This document shows positions 34,050 through 44,400 of a stretch of 64,000 bases of DNA, in pieces (the stretch's first letter is position 1; the number at the start of each line of letters is the position of its first letter). The DNA is from Maribacter sp. GTDB taxonomy: Bacteria; Bacteroidota; Bacteroidia; Flavobacteriales; Flavobacteriaceae. Below the pieces are notes generated by a model. The model ran no database searches, was not told the DNA's origin, and saw nothing but the letters and a program-made list of their open reading frames with translations. The position numbers and the translations under genes were made by a program. The stretch spans positions 1 to 64,000 of the forward strand of contig JAHDDP010000010.1 of assembly GCA_020629285.1 (NCBI GenBank), written 5' to 3'.

Positions 34050-34789
34050 GGTTTACTCGGGTACTTTAAAAAAGTATTTGCTTCTTCGTAAGGTATGGTC
34101 AATATAACTGGACCATCTGCAAAAGATGCTATTTCGTACGGTTCATAAAATAGGAGTAGTCCGTTTTCTGTATACCCTATATTGTCGGGTAAATAAAAAC
34201 GTTCTGTTTCGAACATAAAACCGGTATCGTTTATAGAACCTTCTGTGGGTATGTTTTCTTGTTTTCTAAAAAGTGTTTCGGCATACGTTTTAAAATCGTC
34301 TAAGCTGTTGAACAAATCTTCTTGATATAACTCTTTACCGCTTATTTTATCAAAGTTGAGAAATCTGTTGGTGCCATAGCCGTGTGCCCCACCTGTAAAG
34401 ATGTAAGATGCTAACTTAATGGTGATGATACTTTCATTTTCAAAAGTGATATTCCCTTCAACAGTAGCTTCCCAAGGCATGGATTCTTCTGAAAATTTTC
34501 CGTTTACCTCCTCATAATCATCAAGAAATGTCTCTTTTGCTTCTTCGAGGTTTTGTGCATTACTCTCCTCATAAAAATTTAGTAATGCAATAATTTCACC
34601 TTCTAAGGCATCGTTAATGGTTTTGCTAAGTTTTGTTGCTCCGTTCGCTTTTGGAATTTCTATACGTACAGACGTACAATTCTCACAAGAATCCGTTGCA
34701 ATAATTAAGGGTTCAAAAGAAACAGAATTCTTGTTGTTACAGGCAAAAAATAAAAAACAAAGGAGTAGGCAGGTAAGCTTAGATTTCAT
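34046..34789 (-). CDS. DUF4163/DUF3298 (RsiV-like) lipoprotein
   Basis: 247 residues from the ATG at 34787-34789, chosen because it opens a proper lipoprotein signal ('CLLLCFLFFAC', Cys17). The upstream ATG codons lie over the divergent promoter. DUF4163 part (about 30-120) then DUF3298 (about 130-240) with 'ASYIFTGGAHGYGTNRFLNF' and 'YEIASFADGPVILTIPYEEA'. The pair occurs in RsiV-like anti-sigma factor ectodomains, where it binds lysozyme; here there is no transmembrane anti-sigma domain, so it is an independent surface or periplasmic lipoprotein. Possible lysozyme-inhibitor role is inference. Confidence 0.82.
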   Translation of the reverse strand: MKSKLTCLLLCFLFFACNNKNSVSFEPLIIATDSCENCTSVRIEIPKANGATKLSKTINDALEGEIIALLNFYEESNAQNLEEAKETFLDDYEEVNGKFSEESMPWEATVEGNITFENESIITIKLASYIFTGGAHGYGTNRFLNFDKISGKELYQEDLFNSLDDFKTYAETLFRKQENIPTEGSINDTGFMFETERFYLPDNIGYTENGLLLFYEPYEIASFADGPVILTIPYEEANTFLKYPSKP

Positions 34790-34847
34790 GGAAAGATTAG
34801 ATTTAATGTAAAAATACAGCTTCATTGTATTCCCCGAAAGATAACTA

Positions 34848-34855
34848 TACATTTG
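34848..34855 (+). promoter_or_regulatory. Promoter of trans-sulfuration enzyme gene
   Basis: TACATTTG (TAnnTTTG) preceded by TTG at 34825 with a 20-base spacer, close to the Bacteroidetes -33/-7 arrangement. It excludes the longer in-frame start at 34853 and leaves a leader of about 15-20 bases to the ATG at 34874. Confidence 0.65.
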
Positions 34856-34873
34856 TGTTGTAAATACTTGAAT

Positions 34874-36028
34874 ATGGCTTCTAAAAACTTAAAATTTAAT
34901 ACCAAGACCATACATGGAGGTCAGCAACCAGATGAGGCTTATGGTGCGGTTATGCCACCAATTTATCAAACATCGACTTATGCACAAACTACACCAGGAG
35001 GTCATAAGGGATATCAATATTCTAGAAGTGCCAACCCAACAAGAATTGCATTAGAAAATTCATTGGCAAGTATAGAAGGGGGAGAATATGGTTTAGCTTT
35101 TGGTAGTGGTATTGCGGCAATAGATGCGGTCATTAAATTATTGGCGCCGGGAGATGAAGTAATTTCTACAAATGACCTATATGGAGGTACGTACAGAATA
35201 TTCAAAAAGATATTTGAAAAATTTGGTATCGTTTTTCATTTTGTTGGAATGGAAGGATCAGATGCTGTGCGAAAACAAATAAATTCAAGGACAAAATTAA
35301 TTTGGGTAGAAACACCAACTAACCCAATGATGAATATTATAGATATTAAAGCGATAGCTGCTTTAACTGTGAATACTGAAATTTTGCTAGCGGTAGATAA
35401 TACATTTGCTACCCCATATTTACAAAAGCCTTTAGAATTGGGTGCAGATATAGTTATGCATTCCGCGACCAAGTATCTCGGTGGTCATAGCGATACCGTT
35501 GTTGGTGCTTTAGTGGTAAAAGATAAAGAATTGGCAGAAAAGCTCTATTTCATACAAAACGCAAGTGGTGCCGTTTGTGGACCTATGGATAGTTTTTTGG
35601 TCTTAAGAGGAATAAAAACATTGCATGTACGTATGCAACGCCATTGTGAAAATGGAAAAGCAATAGCAGAATATCTTAAAAGCAATCCTAAAATTGAAAA
35701 AGTATACTGGCCAGGTTTTGAAGATCACCCTAATCATCTTATCGCAAAAGAGCAGATGAAAGATTTTGGAGGTATGATTTCATTCGTGCCTAAAGGAGGT
35801 AGTTATGAAGATGCGATTAAGATTGTAGAAAAGTTACAGGTATTTACGTTAGCAGAGTCTTTAGGAGGTGTAGAAAGCTTAGCTGGTCACCCTGCAAGTA
35901 TGACCCATGCAAGTATTCCAAAAGAAGAACGACTTAGTAGTGGTGTGGTAGATGCTTTGATAAGATTAAGTGTTGGTATTGAAGATGTTGATGATTTAAT
36001 TGAAGATATAGAACAAGCGATAGGATAA
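34874..36028 (+). CDS. PLP-dependent trans-sulfuration enzyme (cystathionine gamma-synthase/lyase)
   Basis: 384 residues of the Cys/Met metabolism PLP family: 'FNTKTIHGGQQPDEAYGAV', 'YQYSRSANPTRIALENSLA', 'AFGSGIAAIDAVIKLLAPG', 'VETPTNPMMNIIDI', 'LAVDNTFATPYLQKPLELGA', and the PLP-lysine in 'HSATKYLGGHSDTVVGALVV', then 'AESLGGVESLAGHPASMTHA'. It acts on O-acyl-homoserine/cysteine or cystathionine. Sequence alone does not separate gamma-synthase (MetB) from gamma-lyase; bacterial annotations of this subtype vary. Cytosolic tetramer. No other sulfur-amino-acid gene is adjacent. Confidence 0.88.
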   Translation: MASKNLKFNTKTIHGGQQPDEAYGAVMPPIYQTSTYAQTTPGGHKGYQYSRSANPTRIALENSLASIEGGEYGLAFGSGIAAIDAVIKLLAPGDEVISTNDLYGGTYRIFKKIFEKFGIVFHFVGMEGSDAVRKQINSRTKLIWVETPTNPMMNIIDIKAIAALTVNTEILLAVDNTFATPYLQKPLELGADIVMHSATKYLGGHSDTVVGALVVKDKELAEKLYFIQNASGAVCGPMDSFLVLRGIKTLHVRMQRHCENGKAIAEYLKSNPKIEKVYWPGFEDHPNHLIAKEQMKDFGGMISFVPKGGSYEDAIKIVEKLQVFTLAESLGGVESLAGHPASMTHASIPKEERLSSGVVDALIRLSVGIEDVDDLIEDIEQAIG

Positions 36029-36134
36029 TGGCTTAAATGTTAAATTAAATGTAGCAAGTATAGGTAGTTTGTTGTCAAAACAACAATTTTTATCGAATTT
36101 TAAAAAAATAAGCAATCAAATTACACAAATAGCA

Positions 36135-36142
36135 TAATTTTG
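36135..36142 (+). promoter_or_regulatory. -7 promoter element for gdhA
   Basis: TAATTTTG fits TAnnTTTG and lies 46 bases before the ATG at 36189. Confidence 0.55.
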
Positions 36143-36188
36143 ACGTTATATTTTGAAATCAATAATTTAAACAAGTTTAAATAGCTTT

Positions 36189-37532
36189 ATGGAGAATAAA
36201 ATAAAAGCATTTATGGATGAGGTTATTTCCAGAAATGGACACGAACCAGAATTCATTCAAGCGGTGCAAGAAGTTGCTGAAACAGTAATACCATATATTG
36301 CGAAGCACGAAATCTATAATGGTAAGAATATTCTTTTAAGAATGGTTGAGCCAGAGCGTTTGGTTTCGTTTAGGGTTGCATGGGTAGACGATGATGGTGA
36401 AATTCATGTAAACCGTGGTTATAGAATTCAAATGAATTCTGCTATTGGACCGTATAAAGGTGGTTTGCGTTTTCACCCTACCGTAAATGCAAGTATCTTA
36501 AAATTCTTGGCTTTTGAGCAAGTATTTAAAAACAGTCTTACAACATTACCAATGGGTGGTGGTAAAGGTGGTTCTGATTTTGATCCAAAAGGAAAATCTG
36601 ATGATGAGGTAATGCGTTTTTGCCATGCCTTCATGTTAGAATTAAATAGACATATTGGTCCAAATACAGATGTGCCTGCAGGTGATATTGGTGTTGGTGC
36701 CCGTGAAATTGGGTTCCTTTTTGGTATGTACAAGAAGATTAGAAATGAGTTTACCGGTGTATTAACAGGTAAAGGACTTTCTTGGGGTGGTTCTAAAATT
36801 AGACCAGAAGCAACAGGTTACGGTACTGTATATTTTGCACAAAGTATGTTGAAGACCAAAAACGAAAGTTTTGATGGTAAGACGGTAGTAATTTCTGGAT
36901 CAGGTAATGTTGCACAGTATGCTGCTGAAAAAGCAATTTTATTAGGTGCAAAAGTGGTAACCCTTTCAGATTCTAGTGGTTATGTCTACGACAAAGATGG
37001 CATTAATGATGAGAAGCTTGCTTATGTAATGGACCTTAAGAATAATAGAAGAGGTCGTATTTCTGAATATGCAGATAAATATCCATCTGCAGAATTTCAT
37101 AAGGGTAAAACTCCTTGGGACGTTAAATGTGATATTGCATTACCATGTGCTACTCAAAACGAATTGGATCAACAAGATGCTAAAAATCTATTGAAGAATG
37201 GTTGTATGTGTGTTGCAGAAGGTGCAAATATGCCTTGTAATACCGATGCTGTTCATGAATTCAATAACGCAAAAATATTGTTTGCACCTGGTAAAGCTTC
37301 AAACGCTGGTGGTGTAGCAACATCTGGATTGGAAATGTCTCAGAATTCATTAAGAATTAGCTGGACACGTGAAGAGGTAGATGAGCGTTTAAAAGATATT
37401 ATGGAAGATATTCATGATTCTTGTATTGAATTCGGTAAAGAAGAAGATGGTTTCTGTAACTACGTAAAAGGAGCTAACATTGCTGGTTTCGTTAAGGTTG
37501 CAGATGCAATGCTTGCACAAGGGGTAATCTAG
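36189..37532 (+). CDS. gdhA: NADP-specific glutamate dehydrogenase
   Basis: 447 residues, the length of bacterial hexameric GDH. Substrate and catalytic motifs: 'QMNSAIGPYKGGLRFHPTVN', 'LTTLPMGGGKGGSDFDPKGK' with the catalytic Lys, 'DVPAGDIGVGAREIGFLFGM', and the NADP-binding Rossmann 'TVVISGSGNVAQYAAEKAIL', then 'PGKASNAGGVATSGLEMSQN'. It makes glutamate from 2-oxoglutarate and ammonium, mainly the assimilatory direction. Single-gene unit bounded by its own promoter and terminator. Confidence 0.96.
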   Translation: MENKIKAFMDEVISRNGHEPEFIQAVQEVAETVIPYIAKHEIYNGKNILLRMVEPERLVSFRVAWVDDDGEIHVNRGYRIQMNSAIGPYKGGLRFHPTVNASILKFLAFEQVFKNSLTTLPMGGGKGGSDFDPKGKSDDEVMRFCHAFMLELNRHIGPNTDVPAGDIGVGAREIGFLFGMYKKIRNEFTGVLTGKGLSWGGSKIRPEATGYGTVYFAQSMLKTKNESFDGKTVVISGSGNVAQYAAEKAILLGAKVVTLSDSSGYVYDKDGINDEKLAYVMDLKNNRRGRISEYADKYPSAEFHKGKTPWDVKCDIALPCATQNELDQQDAKNLLKNGCMCVAEGANMPCNTDAVHEFNNAKILFAPGKASNAGGVATSGLEMSQNSLRISWTREEVDERLKDIMEDIHDSCIEFGKEEDGFCNYVKGANIAGFVKVADAMLAQGVI

Positions 37533-37563
37533 AAAGTAGATTAGCTAAAGCATATAAATTTGT

Positions 37564-37599
37564 AATGCGAGGTTCTGTATTAGAGCCTCGCATTTTTTT
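37564..37599 (+). terminator. Rho-independent terminator of gdhA
   Basis: AATGCGAGGTTCT (37564-37576) pairs with AGAGCCTCGCATT (37582-37594), one G-T wobble, followed by T. Confidence 0.85.
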
Positions 37600-37629
37600 A
37601 TACCTTTTCATTACCAAACTTCAATCGAC

Positions 37630-37637
37630 TATCTTTG
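37630..37637 (+). promoter_or_regulatory. -7 promoter element for recO
   Basis: TATCTTTG, identical to the glpD element, 19 bases before the recO ATG at 37657. Confidence 0.65.
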
Positions 37638-37656
37638 TTGAAACAGATGTTATAAT

Positions 37657-38385
37657 ATGCAGGTAACCACAAAGGCGATAGTATTTTCTGCACTAAAATA
37701 TGGGGATACAAGCCTAATTGTAAAAGCCTTTACAGCATCTGACGGAATTAAATCTTATCTATTACGTGGTGTGTTGTCTTCTAAAAAAGGGAAATTGAAG
37801 ACTGCTTATTTTCAGCCTTTAACTCAGCTAGAGATTGTAGCCAATCACAAAAACAAGGGTACTTTAGAAACACTGAAAGAAGCAAAGGTGTTCTATCATT
37901 ATCAAACATTATATGCAGATATGGCTAAAAACGCCATGACCCTGTTCTTGGCAGAGCTATTGAGTAATAGTATTCGTGAGGAGGAAATGAACGAAGATTT
38001 GTTTCAGTTTCTAGAAGCATCATTACAATGGTTGGATATACATAAGGATGTTGCTAATTTTCATCTCTATTTTATGTTGTCATTGACACGGTATTTAGGT
38101 TTTTACCCAGATGTATATCAGATAGATAAGCCTTATTTTGATTTGTTAGAAGGTGAATTTGCGGCAGTGGAATCATTGAATCCTATGTTGAGAGGCGAAA
38201 ATATTTATTATTTCAAAACCTTATTGGGCACAAATTTTGATGCAATGCATACCGTAAAGATGAAAAAAGCCAATCGCCAAGAATTACTGAAATCCCTAAT
38301 ACTTTATTTTGAATTGCATTTACAGGGGTTTAGGAAACCAAAGTCGCTTGCCGTTTTAAATGAAGTTTTCAATACATATGTATAA
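37657..38385 (+). CDS. recO: DNA repair protein RecO
   Basis: 242 residues. The N-terminal OB fold 'TTKAIVFSALKYGDTSLIVK', 'YLLRGVLSSKKGKLKTAYFQ' and 'PLTQLEIVANHKNKGTLETL' is typical of RecO, followed by an all-helical C-terminal domain; the usual zinc cysteines are absent, as in many Bacteroidetes RecO. It loads RecA with RecR in the RecFOR pathway. The stop overlaps the start of the TonB receptor gene by 8 bp, an odd pair in function but common in tightly packed chromosomes. Confidence 0.9.
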   Translation: MQVTTKAIVFSALKYGDTSLIVKAFTASDGIKSYLLRGVLSSKKGKLKTAYFQPLTQLEIVANHKNKGTLETLKEAKVFYHYQTLYADMAKNAMTLFLAELLSNSIREEEMNEDLFQFLEASLQWLDIHKDVANFHLYFMLSLTRYLGFYPDVYQIDKPYFDLLEGEFAAVESLNPMLRGENIYYFKTLLGTNFDAMHTVKMKKANRQELLKSLILYFELHLQGFRKPKSLAVLNEVFNTYV

Positions 38386-40789
38386 GTATTTATTTATAAC
38401 ACTTTTTTTATGTTGTTGTCTTGGAAATGCTCAAGAGATTGTCGTTTTAGATGCCGATAATGGAGAAGAGATTTCTAATGTTGCCGTATACAATAAAGAT
38501 AAATCTAAGATTGCATTATCAAATTTTGATGGGGTTTTTGATGCTTCTGTATTTATGGGTAAAGAGCGCATTACCTTAAAACATATTGGTTATCAAGAAT
38601 TTAAAACCACAAAAATACAACTGCTAAGACAAGGAAAAAGGGCTTACTTAATAATGAAGGCTCAACAATTAGATGAAGTGGTAATGTCGGTTTCTAAATG
38701 GGAACAGCAAAAGAGAGATATCCCAAATAGAATAATTTCTTTGGATGCCAGGTCTATAGCCTTTTCAGCACCTCAGACTTCTGCAGATTTGCTTCAAAAT
38801 AGTGGTAAGGTCTTTGTGCAAAAAAGTCAAATGGGCGGTGGTAGTCCAATGATACGTGGTTTTGCTACTAATAGATTACTGTTGTCGGTAGATGGAGTAA
38901 GAATGAACAATGCCATATTTAGAGGAGGTAATGTCCAAAATGTAATATCCATAGACCCTTTTACCATAAAAAATACAGAGGTCATATTTGGACCGGGTTC
39001 CGTTATTTATGGAAGCGATGCCATTGGGGGTGTGATGAATTTTTACACTAAAAAACCAATATTATCTGAGAATGATAGTCTTTTAATGCATGGTAATGCC
39101 AATTATAGGTTTGCATCGGCAAACATGGAAAATACCCTTCATGCAGATATTAATTTAGGAAAAAAAACATGGTCTTCGCTAACTACAATGACCTATAATA
39201 ATTTTCAAGATTTAAGAATGGGATCACATGGTCCAGATTCTTATTTAAGAAATACATACGTACAAACTGTAAATGGTATTGATAGGTTGGTAGTAAATGA
39301 TTCTCCTAAAAAGCAAGTGCCAACGGGGTATGATCAATTGAATTTAATGCAAAAATTTCTCTATAAACCTAATGCCAAATGGAATTTAAACTTAGGGGCA
39401 TATTATACTGAAACGTCAGACTATTCTAGATATGATAGGTTGATAAGACCAGCAAGCGATGGTTTGGGCTTGCGTTCATCAGAATGGTACTATGGTCCTC
39501 AAAGGTGGTTTATGGGTAATGCCCAAATACAGAAAAAAGGAAACGGAAAAGTTATTGATGGTTTAAAGTTAGGTTTGGCATATCAGCATTTTGAGGAAAG
39601 CAGAATTAATAGGGATTTTCAAGATGAGATAAGAAATACTACCAAAGAAAAAGTAGATGCTGTAAACTTTAATTTAGACTTTGAGAATAAGAAAATTGGA
39701 GATTTTAAGCTGTATTATGGTACGGAGTATATTTATAACAAGGTAAGGTCTACAGGAAATGACTTTAATATTGTAACTGCGGAAAAAACAAATGCGGCTT
39801 CCAGATATCCAGATGCTTCTACTTGGCAAAGTTTGGCAGGTTATGTAAATGGGGAATACAAAGCAAAACCTAATTTCACGATCATGTCAGGCTTAAGGTA
39901 TAGCCATGTTTGGGTAGATGCGGTATTTGATGATACTTTTTATGATTTCCCTTTTGATACAGCAGATTTAAGTACAGGCGCATTAACGGGGAGTTTGGGT
40001 TTTAGCTGGTTTCCAAGAGCTAATTTGCAAGTCACTTTAAATGGATCTACAGGTTTTAGGGCTCCAAATATAGATGATGTAGGTAAGATTTTTGATTCAG
40101 AGCCTGGGTCGGTAGTAGTTCCAAATCCAGATTTGGAACCTGAATATGCTTATAATGCTGAAATTGGGGTTCAGCGTAATATTAATGATAAGATTATTTT
40201 AAAAGGAACGGCGTATTACACTTATTTGGTAGATGCTTTGGTGAGAAGAGATTTTAGTTATAACGGCGTTTCTGAAATTGAATATGGTGGTGAATTAAGC
40301 AATGTACAGGCGATTCAAAATGCGGCTAAAGCCTATGTCTATGGTTTTGAATTCGGATTGGAGGCTTATTTGACCGAGCAATGGTCGTTATCGTCTAACT
40401 TAACATTGACAGAGGGCGTTGAAGAGGAAGATGATGGGTCTGACACTCCTGCGCGTCATGCGGCACCAACGTTTGGTAATTTTCATGTGGTATGGAAAAA
40501 TCAACGTTTACGAACAGATGTATTTTTGAATTATAACGGAGAGATAGCAAGCGAAGATTTGGCGGTATCAGAACAAGCTAAAGAATATATATATGCAGTA
40601 GATGAAAACGGTAATCCGTTTTCCTCATCTTGGTATACTTTAAATTTTCGTTCTCAATATGATGTTACCAATAATTTTAAGGTCACTACCAGTCTAGAAA
40701 ATATAACCGATCAGCGCTATAGAACATATTCATCTGGTATAGTTGCGCCGGGTTTAAATGTTATTCTTGGAGTAGGATATCATTTTTAA
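38378..40789 (+). CDS. TonB-dependent outer-membrane receptor
   Basis: 803 residues from the ATG at 38378, chosen because it opens a signal peptide ('LFITLFLCCCLGNAQ'). A carboxypeptidase-regulatory-like N-terminal domain (about 20-95), a plug ('GGSPMIRGFATNRLLLSVDG', 'NTEVIFGPGSVIYGSDAIGG') and a 22-strand barrel follow, ending 'GLNVILGVGYHF' with the terminal Phe needed for barrel insertion. It takes up a large ligand such as haem, siderophore or peptide with TonB energy. The plug's 'GSDAIGGVMNF' pattern is like haemin/vitamin B12-type receptors, but the ligand is undecided. No SusD partner. Confidence 0.92.
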   Translation: MYKYLFITLFLCCCLGNAQEIVVLDADNGEEISNVAVYNKDKSKIALSNFDGVFDASVFMGKERITLKHIGYQEFKTTKIQLLRQGKRAYLIMKAQQLDEVVMSVSKWEQQKRDIPNRIISLDARSIAFSAPQTSADLLQNSGKVFVQKSQMGGGSPMIRGFATNRLLLSVDGVRMNNAIFRGGNVQNVISIDPFTIKNTEVIFGPGSVIYGSDAIGGVMNFYTKKPILSENDSLLMHGNANYRFASANMENTLHADINLGKKTWSSLTTMTYNNFQDLRMGSHGPDSYLRNTYVQTVNGIDRLVVNDSPKKQVPTGYDQLNLMQKFLYKPNAKWNLNLGAYYTETSDYSRYDRLIRPASDGLGLRSSEWYYGPQRWFMGNAQIQKKGNGKVIDGLKLGLAYQHFEESRINRDFQDEIRNTTKEKVDAVNFNLDFENKKIGDFKLYYGTEYIYNKVRSTGNDFNIVTAEKTNAASRYPDASTWQSLAGYVNGEYKAKPNFTIMSGLRYSHVWVDAVFDDTFYDFPFDTADLSTGALTGSLGFSWFPRANLQVTLNGSTGFRAPNIDDVGKIFDSEPGSVVVPNPDLEPEYAYNAEIGVQRNINDKIILKGTAYYTYLVDALVRRDFSYNGVSEIEYGGELSNVQAIQNAAKAYVYGFEFGLEAYLTEQWSLSSNLTLTEGVEEEDDGSDTPARHAAPTFGNFHVVWKNQRLRTDVFLNYNGEIASEDLAVSEQAKEYIYAVDENGNPFSSSWYTLNFRSQYDVTNNFKVTTSLENITDQRYRTYSSGIVAPGLNVILGVGYHF

Positions 40790-40793
40790 ACAA

Positions 40794-40824
40794 AAAAAGA
40801 CCCGCTATTAACGGGTCTTTTTAT
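40794..40824 (+). terminator. Rho-independent terminator
   Basis: AAAAAGACCCG (40794-40804) pairs with CGGGTCTTTTT (40812-40822), 7-base loop. It ends the receptor gene and can also serve the convergent lipoprotein gene on the other strand. Confidence 0.9.
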
Positions 40825-40844
40825 ATTATAAAAAATGGTTATTC

Positions 40845-41249
40845 TTAGTGCTTAACCGCATTTTTTACGTCTTCAGCTTTTTGTGCTGCTTTGTCAGCAG
40901 CATCATTAGCAGCATCTTTTACATCGTTACCAGCTTCTTTAGCGGCGTCCATTGTATCTTCACCAGCTTTCTTAGCGGCATCCAGACCTTCTTGACCAGC
41001 TTCTTTTACTGTATTGGCAGCATCTTCTGCAGCATCCATTGCATTTTCGCTTGCTTCTTTAGCAGCATCCATTGCGCCTTCGCCAGCTTCTTCTAAATCT
41101 TTACCAGCTTCTTTTAATTCTTCACCTGCATTTTCTAATGCAGCTCCTGCTTCTTCTGTTGCAGATTTTGCTTTATCGGCTGCATCTCTACAAGAAACAG
41201 ACAAACTAAGTGCTAAAATTGCTAATGATCCTAAAATTACTTTTTTCAT
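40845..41249 (-). CDS. Ala/Glu/Lys-rich repeat lipoprotein (LEA-like)
   Basis: 134 residues. Lipoprotein signal with Cys20 ('LSLSVSC'). The mature chain is one long low-complexity amphipathic helix built from repeats of about 11 residues of the form A-G-x-x-L-x-x-A (for example 'ENAGEELKEAGKDLEEAG', then 'DAAKEAGNDVKDAANDAA'). This looks like late-embryogenesis-abundant group 3 or apolipoprotein-type helices that lie on membranes or protect proteins in stress. No enzyme motif. It shares a terminator with the convergent TonB receptor gene. Function by composition only. Confidence 0.78.
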   Translation of the reverse strand: MKKVILGSLAILALSLSVSCRDAADKAKSATEEAGAALENAGEELKEAGKDLEEAGEGAMDAAKEASENAMDAAEDAANTVKEAGQEGLDAAKKAGEDTMDAAKEAGNDVKDAANDAADKAAQKAEDVKNAVKH

Positions 41250-41394
41250 TTGTGTAAACTTAAATGGTTATTTGTTCGTGGTAATATACGTAGAAATTTA
41301 ACATTTGGATGTTTATAAGGTCAATATAATCATTAATACGTGGTTTATAGATATTTCAGTAAGGTCAAGAGGCTCCTTTTTAATCAAAATTTTA

Positions 41395-41402
41395 TAATTT
41401 TG
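41395..41402 (+). promoter_or_regulatory. -7 promoter element for ileS
   Basis: TAATTTTG (TAnnTTTG) 34 bases before the ileS ATG at 41437. Confidence 0.55.
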
Positions 41403-41436
41403 CAGCCTTTTAAACCCAGTACCATAAGCATTTCAT

Positions 41437-44400
41437 ATGAAGTTCACAGAATATCAAGGATTGAATTTACCAAAGGTCGCAGAAGAAATACTTGACTACT
41501 GGTCAAAAAATGCCATTTTTGAAAAAAGCATCGCTACTCGTGAGGGTAAAGACAGCTATGTTTTCTATGAGGGTCCGCCTTCGGCAAATGGTATGCCGGG
41601 TATTCACCACGTAATGGCTAGAACCATTAAGGATATCTTTCCAAGATATAAAACCATGAAGGGTTATCAAGTTAAGCGTAAAGCTGGTTGGGATACTCAT
41701 GGTCTTCCAATAGAATTGGGTGTTGAAAAGGAATTGGGTATTACAAAAGAAGATATTGGAGTTAAAATTTCTGTTGAAGAATATAATGCCGCCTGTAAAA
41801 AAGCGGTAATGAGATATACAGATGTTTGGAATTCAATGACCGAACAAGTTGGCTATTGGGTAGATATGGAAGACCCTTATATCACTTACAAATCCAAATA
41901 TATGGAGACGGTATGGTGGTTGTTAAAACAAATCTATTCTAAAGATTTAATTTATAAAGGATATACTATACAACCATATTCCCCTAAGGCAGGGACAGGT
42001 TTAAGCTCGCATGAGCTAAACCAACCAGGTACATACCAAGATGTAACGGATACTACGGTGACCGCTCAGTTTAAAGCCGTAGAAGAAACCTTGCCGGATT
42101 TCTTGCAGAATGAAGGAACGATATACTTTTTGGCCTGGACGACAACACCTTGGACATTACCTTCCAACACGGCATTGACCGTAGGACCAAAAATTGACTA
42201 CGTGCTTGTAGAGTCTTATAATCAGTACACTTTTGAGCCAATGAATGTAGTGCTTGCCAAGAATTTGGTAGGTAAACAATTCTCAGGTAAGTTCACGGAG
42301 GTAACAGAGAAGTCGGCATTGTTGGAGTATAAATCTGGCGATAAAAAAATACCTTACTACGTTGTAAAGGAATTTAAGGGAAAAGATTTATTGGAAATAA
42401 GATATGAGCAGTTATTGGATTATGTATTGCCATATGAAAACGCAGAAAACGCTTTTAGAATTATTGCAGGAGATTTTGTTACCACTGAAGATGGTACGGG
42501 TATTGTTCATACCGCGCCTACTTTTGGTGCAGATGATGCTTTTGTAGCAAAGCAGGCGGTTCCTGAAATACCGCCAATGTTGGTGCTAGATGAAAATGCC
42601 AACTTAGTGCCCCTTGTTGACTTACAAGGTAAGTTTAGGCCAGAGTTGAAAGAATTGGGCGGTAAGTACGTAAAGAACGAATATTATGAAGATGGTAAAG
42701 CGCCCGAACGTTCAATAGATGTTGAAATTGCCATTAAACTAAAAGAAGAAAATAAAGCCTTTAAGGTAGAGAAGTATGTACACAGTTACCCTAACTGCTG
42801 GCGTACGGATAAGCCCATATTATATTATCCTTTAGATTCTTGGTTCATTAAAGTGACGGATGTAAAGGATAAAATGTTCGGTCTTAACCAAACGATCAAC
42901 TGGAAGCCAAAAGCAACTGGTGAAGGTAGATTTGGTAATTGGTTGGCAAATGCAAATGATTGGAACCTTTCTAGGTCACGTTATTGGGGTATTCCATTGC
43001 CGATCTGGAGAACAGAAGATGGTAAAGAAGAAATTATCATAGGTTCCGTAGCTGAGCTGAAGTCAGAAATGGCAAAAGCAGTTGAGGCAGGAGTTATGGA
43101 AAAGGATATATATGCAGACTTTGTTGTAAACGATATGTCCGATGATAACTATGATAAAATAGATTTACATAAGAATATAGTTGATCAGATTACTTTAGTA
43201 TCCGCATCAGGAAAACCAATGAAACGTGAAAGCGATTTAATTGATGTTTGGTTTGATAGTGGTTCTATGCCCTATGCACAATGGCATTATCCATTTGAGA
43301 ATAAAGATTTAATAGATGAAGGGAAAACGTTTCCTGCCGATTTCATTGCAGAAGGGGTTGATCAAACTCGTGGTTGGTTCTATACCTTGCATGCAATTGC
43401 AACTATGGTTTTTGATTCTGTTGCTTATAAAAATGTAGTATCCAACGGGCTGGTGTTAGATAAGGAAGGTAAAAAAATGTCTAAGCGATTAGGTAATGCC
43501 GTAGATCCTTTTGAAACAATGAACGAGCATGGGGCCGATGCTACAAGATGGTACATGATCAGTAATGCCAACCCTTGGGATAACCTGAAATTTGATACTG
43601 AAGGTATAGTGGAGGTCAAGCGTAAGTTCTTCGGAACTTTATATAATACGTATTCTTTTTTTGGTCTATATGCCAACTTGGATAAATTTACATATGCAGA
43701 GGCAGATGTGCCAATGGCAGAGCGTACAGAGATTGATCGCTGGATTCTTTCCGAGTTGAATTCGTTGATAAAAATTGTAGATACCGCATATGAGGAATAT
43801 GAGCCTACACGTGCTGCTAGGGCAATATCAGAATTCGTTCAAGAGAACCTTAGTAATTGGTATGTACGTTTGTGTAGAAGACGTTTTTGGAAAGGAGAGT
43901 ATGCTACAGATAAAATAGCGGCATATCAAACCCTCTATACCTGTTTAGATGTAGTGGCTAAACTTTCAGCGCCTATTGCACCGTTTTTTATGGATCGTTT
44001 ATATTTAGATTTAAATAAAGCTACCGTAAAGGATGGTTTTGAAAGTGTGCATTTAGCAGATTTCCCTGTGGCAGATGAGTCACTTATTGATGAAAGCTTA
44101 GAAGTGAAGATGCATAAGGCACAGGTAATATCATCTTTGGTATTATCTATTCGTCAGAAAGAAAAGATAAAAGTGCGTCAACCATTACAGAAAATTATGA
44201 TTCCTGTATTTGATGATAAGGACAGGGAAGAAATTGAAGCGGTTTCAGAATTAATTAAATCTGAAGTTAACGTTAAGGAAATTCAGTTGTTAGATGATGC
44301 TTCTGGTATATTGGTAAAACGTATTAAGCCTAATTTCAAGACTTTAGGTCCTAAATTTGGTAAAGAAATGAAGCAGATTGCTCAAATTGTCAATGGTTTT

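Noticed and set aside
34790-34852. Longer start for the DUF3298 lipoprotein gene
   Set aside because: Translation from these upstream codons would place residues before the lipoprotein signal and cross the divergent promoter region.
41014-41301. Plus-strand frame across the repeat lipoprotein gene
   Set aside because: Low-complexity shadow of the Ala/Glu/Lys repeats on the other strand.
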